Source: Ramlibacter pinisoli (lineage in GTDB: Bacteria; Pseudomonadota; Gammaproteobacteria; Burkholderiales; Burkholderiaceae_C). From it: 64,000 bases of DNA. The position numbers and the translations under genes were made by a program. The DNA lies in assembly GCF_009758015.1 (NCBI RefSeq), contig NZ_WSEL01000011.1, positions 1-64,000 of the forward strand, written 5' to 3'. The notes beneath the pieces are model-generated. The model was not told where the DNA came from and did not search any database. It saw nothing but the letters and a program-made list of their open reading frames with translations. Below, piece by piece: positions 59,565 through 64,000 of this stretch (the first letter of the stretch is position 1; each line of letters opens with the position of its first letter).

Positions 59565-60950
59565 TCAGCCGCGCATCAGGGCCTCGATCTCGGACGGCCG
59601 CACCGGCACGTCGCGCGTGATCAGCTCGCAGCCGCCGTCGGTGACGATGGCGTCGTCCTCGATCCGGATGCCGATGTGGTGGAAGCGCTCGGGCACGCCC
59701 TCGGCCGGCCGCACGTACAGCCCCGGCTCGATGGTCAGCACCATCCCCGGGCGCAGCACCCGGCTGGGGCGGTTCTTGATCACCTCGCCCGACAGCGGGT
59801 CCTGGCGCTCGCTCACCGCGCCGACCTCGGACGGCTCGACGTAGCTGCCGCAGTCGTGCACATCCATGCCCAGCCAGTGGCCGGTGCGGTGCATGTAGAA
59901 CTGGAAGTAGGCCCGCTTCTCGATCACGTCGTCGACCCCGCCGACCTTGTCGCGATCGAGCAGGCCGACATCCAGCAGCCCCTGCGCCAGCACCTTCACG
60001 GTGGCGTCGTGCGGGTCGTTGAAGCGCGCGCCGGCCCGGGTGGCGGCCACCGCGGCCTCCTGCGAGGCCAGCACCAGCTCGTAGAGCTCGCGCTGGGGGC
60101 CGCTCCAGCGGCCGTCGGCCGGGAAGGTGCGGGTGATGTCGCTGGCATAGCTGTCCAGCTCGCAGCCGGCGTCGATCAGCACCAGCTCGCCGGCCCGCAC
60201 CGGCGCCGCGTCGGCCCGGTAGTGAAGCACGCAGGCATTGGCGCCGGCCGCCACGATGGAGCTGTAGGCCGGGTACTGGGAGCCGCCGAGGCGGAACTCG
60301 TGCAGCAGCTCGGCGTCAAGGTGGTACTCGCGCACCTCGCGCCCCGCGCGCAGGCCGCGCGCCGCGTACTGCATGGCGCGCACGTGGGCACGGGCGCTGA
60401 TGCCGGCGGCGCGCCGCATGATGTCCTGCTCGTGGGCGTCCTTGACCAGCCGCATCTCGTCCAGCACCGCGCACAGGTCGCGCTGCTGCTCGGGGCACAG
60501 GGCGCCGTAGCGCACCCGCGCGCGCACCTGGTTGAGCCAGCCGCCCACGCGCGCCTCCAGGCCGGCGTGGATGGCGAACGGGTACCAGACCGCGTCGCGG
60601 TTCTCCAGCAGCCGCGGCAGCCGCTGGCCGAGTTCGTCGATCGCGTGCGCCGCGTCCACCCCCAGCGCGGCGGGCGCCGCCTCCGGGCCGAGCCGGTAGC
60701 CGTCCCAGATCTCGCGCTCCAGGTCCTTGGGGGCGCAGAACAGGGTGCTGCGGCCATCGCCGGTGATCACCAGCCAGGCGTTCGGCTCGCTGAAGCCGGT
60801 CAGGTAGTAGAAGTAGCTGTCGTGCCGGTACAGGAAGTCGCTGTCGCGGTTGCGCGGCCGCTCGGGCGCGGTCGGGATCAGGGCGATGCCGTCGGCACCG
60901 ATCTGGGCCGCCACGCGGGCGCGGCGGTCGGCATAGGGGGTGGTGCTCAT
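59565..60950 (-). CDS. pepP: Xaa-Pro aminopeptidase
   Basis: 461 residues. AMP_N domain (1-about 150) and M24B pita-bread fold with metal ligands in LIDAGCELDSYASDITRTFP, MHRTGHWLGMDVHD, LTIEPGLYV and GIRIEDD. Removes N-terminal residues before Pro. Its ATG overlaps the murU stop (ATGA). Confidence 0.95.
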   Translation of the reverse strand: MSTTPYADRRARVAAQIGADGIALIPTAPERPRNRDSDFLYRHDSYFYYLTGFSEPNAWLVITGDGRSTLFCAPKDLEREIWDGYRLGPEAAPAALGVDAAHAIDELGQRLPRLLENRDAVWYPFAIHAGLEARVGGWLNQVRARVRYGALCPEQQRDLCAVLDEMRLVKDAHEQDIMRRAAGISARAHVRAMQYAARGLRAGREVREYHLDAELLHEFRLGGSQYPAYSSIVAAGANACVLHYRADAAPVRAGELVLIDAGCELDSYASDITRTFPADGRWSGPQRELYELVLASQEAAVAATRAGARFNDPHDATVKVLAQGLLDVGLLDRDKVGGVDDVIEKRAYFQFYMHRTGHWLGMDVHDCGSYVEPSEVGAVSERQDPLSGEVIKNRPSRVLRPGMVLTIEPGLYVRPAEGVPERFHHIGIRIEDDAIVTDGGCELITRDVPVRPSEIEALMRG

Positions 60951-61645
60951 GGTGTGTTGAGTTGGGCCAGGCGCTGCGGCGTCCCGACATCGGTCCAGGG
61001 GCCGGCGTAGAGCTCCGCGCTGACCAGCCCATTGTCCATCGCCTGCCGCAGCATGGGGGCCAGCGGCACTTTCAGGCCGTCCGGGTTGCCGGCCGGCAGG
61101 CTGGCGAAGAAGGCGCGCCGGTACAGGCCGATGGTGGAGTAGGTGTGGCGCGCCGCGCCGCCATTGCGCGCCAGCCCGTCCTGCAGGCCGAAGTCGCCGC
61201 CCGGGTTGTGCTGCGGGTTGGCCACCAGGTACAGGTGGGCCAGCTTGCCGCCGGCGGCGAAGGCCTGCAGCGCCGCGCGCGGGAAGGCGAAGCCCGGCAC
61301 GTAGACGTCGCCGGCGACGACCCAGAAGACCTCGTCCAGCAGCGGCAGCGCGCGGGCGATGCCGCCGGCGGTCTCCAGCGCGCCGCCGAAGTCGCGCCCC
61401 TCGTGCGAGTAGTGCAGCTGCAGCGCACCGGCCGCCGGTCCGCAGCGCTGCTCGATCTGCTCGCCCAGCCAGGCGGTGTTGACCACGGCGTCGGCGTAGC
61501 CGGCCCGTGCCAGCGCCTCCAGGTGCCAGCCGATCAGGGGCCGGCCGCGCACCGCCAGCAGCGGCTTGGGACAGTGGTCGGTGAGGGGCCGCATGCGTTC
61601 GCCGCGGCCGGCGGCCAGCACCATGGCCTGCGCGGGTCCGCTCAC
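60947..61645 (-). CDS. murU: N-acetylmuramate alpha-1-phosphate uridylyltransferase-like protein
   Basis: 232 residues. Nucleotidyltransferase signature AMVLAAGRGERMRPLTDHCPKPLL, GGALETAGGI and VVAGDVYVPG. Size and the lack of a C-terminal acyltransferase repeat fit MurU, which makes UDP-MurNAc in the recycling route. The start is GTG 61645, overlapping the stop of the upstream gene (GTGA). Its kinase partner amgK is 10 kb away. Confidence 0.85.
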   Translation of the reverse strand: MSGPAQAMVLAAGRGERMRPLTDHCPKPLLAVRGRPLIGWHLEALARAGYADAVVNTAWLGEQIEQRCGPAAGALQLHYSHEGRDFGGALETAGGIARALPLLDEVFWVVAGDVYVPGFAFPRAALQAFAAGGKLAHLYLVANPQHNPGGDFGLQDGLARNGGAARHTYSTIGLYRRAFFASLPAGNPDGLKVPLAPMLRQAMDNGLVSAELYAGPWTDVGTPQRLAQLNTP

Positions 61646-62004
61646 TCGTCGCCTTCCCCGCGGTCCAGGGAACGCTGCTCGGTCCATTCGGGCTGGAAGC
61701 GCTGCACCAGCGCGAACATCAGCCCGCGCGCCTTGGCCGACAGGTCGCCATCGCCGTGCGACAGGTAGACGTCGATGCTGGCGCTGCGCTCGCCGGCGTG
61801 GGTGTGCAGGCACACGTGCGAACCGGTCAGCAGCAGGGCGGCGTCCAGGCCGTCGGCCGACGGCCGCACCAGGTCATGGCCGACCGGCAGCCCCACCGCC
61901 TCGGCGGCCTGTCGGCACCAGGGCCCGAGCTGGGTGGCGTCGTTCAGCCAGCGCGGCTCGCAGCGGCACTGGTACAGATCGGCGGTCAGGTGCAGGCCTC
62001 GCAT
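61642..62004 (-). CDS. SpeD-like S-adenosylmethionine decarboxylase homologue, divergent
   Basis: 120 residues, the size of bacterial SpeD. MRGLHLTADLYQC keeps the G-x-H-x3-D-x3-C opening and SHVCLHTHAGERSASIDVYL aligns with the SHxxxHTWPE..AAVDVFTCG segment. In SpeD self-cleavage is at Glu-Ser; here the residue before Ser is Gly, and the catalytic Cys after DVF is replaced by Ser/Leu (DVYLSHG). The pyruvoyl-forming Ser and the His remain, so substrate and activity are uncertain. First gene of an operon with murU and pepP. Confidence 0.7.
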   Translation of the reverse strand: MRGLHLTADLYQCRCEPRWLNDATQLGPWCRQAAEAVGLPVGHDLVRPSADGLDAALLLTGSHVCLHTHAGERSASIDVYLSHGDGDLSAKARGLMFALVQRFQPEWTEQRSLDRGEGDE

Positions 62005-62102
62005 CCCGGACACTGTAGACCATGGGGCGATGCGGCGGCCGCCGGACGGCCGGGACAGCCCAGCCGGTAAAATCTCGGGTTTTCCCGCAGCCCCCTCCCC
62101 CC

Positions 62103-64000
<1,898 letters not shown>

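Overview
The window is high-GC betaproteobacterial DNA, most likely from a member of the Comamonadaceae (Burkholderiales, Ramlibacter/Variovorax-like). This placement is inferred from family-level protein resemblance, gene order and the Bug-type transport receptor; no database search was run. It spans the chromosome origin region: dnaA-dnaN-gyrB read leftwards and rpmH-rnpA-yidD-yidC-mnmE read rightwards from a short oriC-like spacer at 24054-24236.

Left arm (1-18.3 kb) is accessory and by eye less GC-rich than the rest. It opens with pntA/pntB (minus strand) and a divergent TetR regulator. Then follows one plus-strand operon: Gfo/Idh/MocA dehydrogenase, DUF993 aldolase-like protein, amidohydrolase, Bug/TTT substrate-binding protein, PEP carboxylase, TIM-barrel isomerase and glycerate 2-kinase. 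A porin converges on it. Four copies of an ATTCAC-N5-GTGAAT inverted repeat sit at the tetR/pntA, operon and porin promoters, so these genes form a predicted TetR regulon for uptake and breakdown of an unidentified compound. A 5'-truncated pyruvate kinase and an intact enolase follow. Together with glycerate kinase and PEPC they would connect D-glycerate to PEP and oxaloacetate. Next come a small protein of 18-residue repeats, a candidate small RNA and a DUF3800 gene, then gyrB.

Origin block (18.3-28.4 kb): gyrB, dnaN and dnaA on the minus strand, with REP-like palindromes on both sides of dnaN; rpmH, rnpA (with a repeat insertion inside the gene), yidD, yidC and mnmE on the plus strand.

Middle (28.5-45.6 kb): a Kef-type antiporter; kdsD-kdsC-lptC for LPS, then an SDR gene; a TetR/metallo-beta-lactamase pair; an RRM RNA-binding protein; an ECF sigma factor with an anti-sigma-like partner; amtB with a sigma-54 promoter; a GDT1/TMEM165 gene behind a yybP-ykoY (Mn2+) riboswitch; metX-metW behind a SAM-II riboswitch and intrinsic terminator; a chromate transporter; and denD-otnI for tetronate metabolism.

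Right part (45.8-64 kb): an M20 peptidase, an alpha/beta hydrolase, rsmE-MFS, amgK divergent from lptD-surA-rsmA, a secreted barnase-type RNase with a barstar-family inhibitor, malic enzyme maeB, a minus-strand operon of a divergent SpeD-like protein, murU and pepP, and the start of transketolase, which runs off the window.
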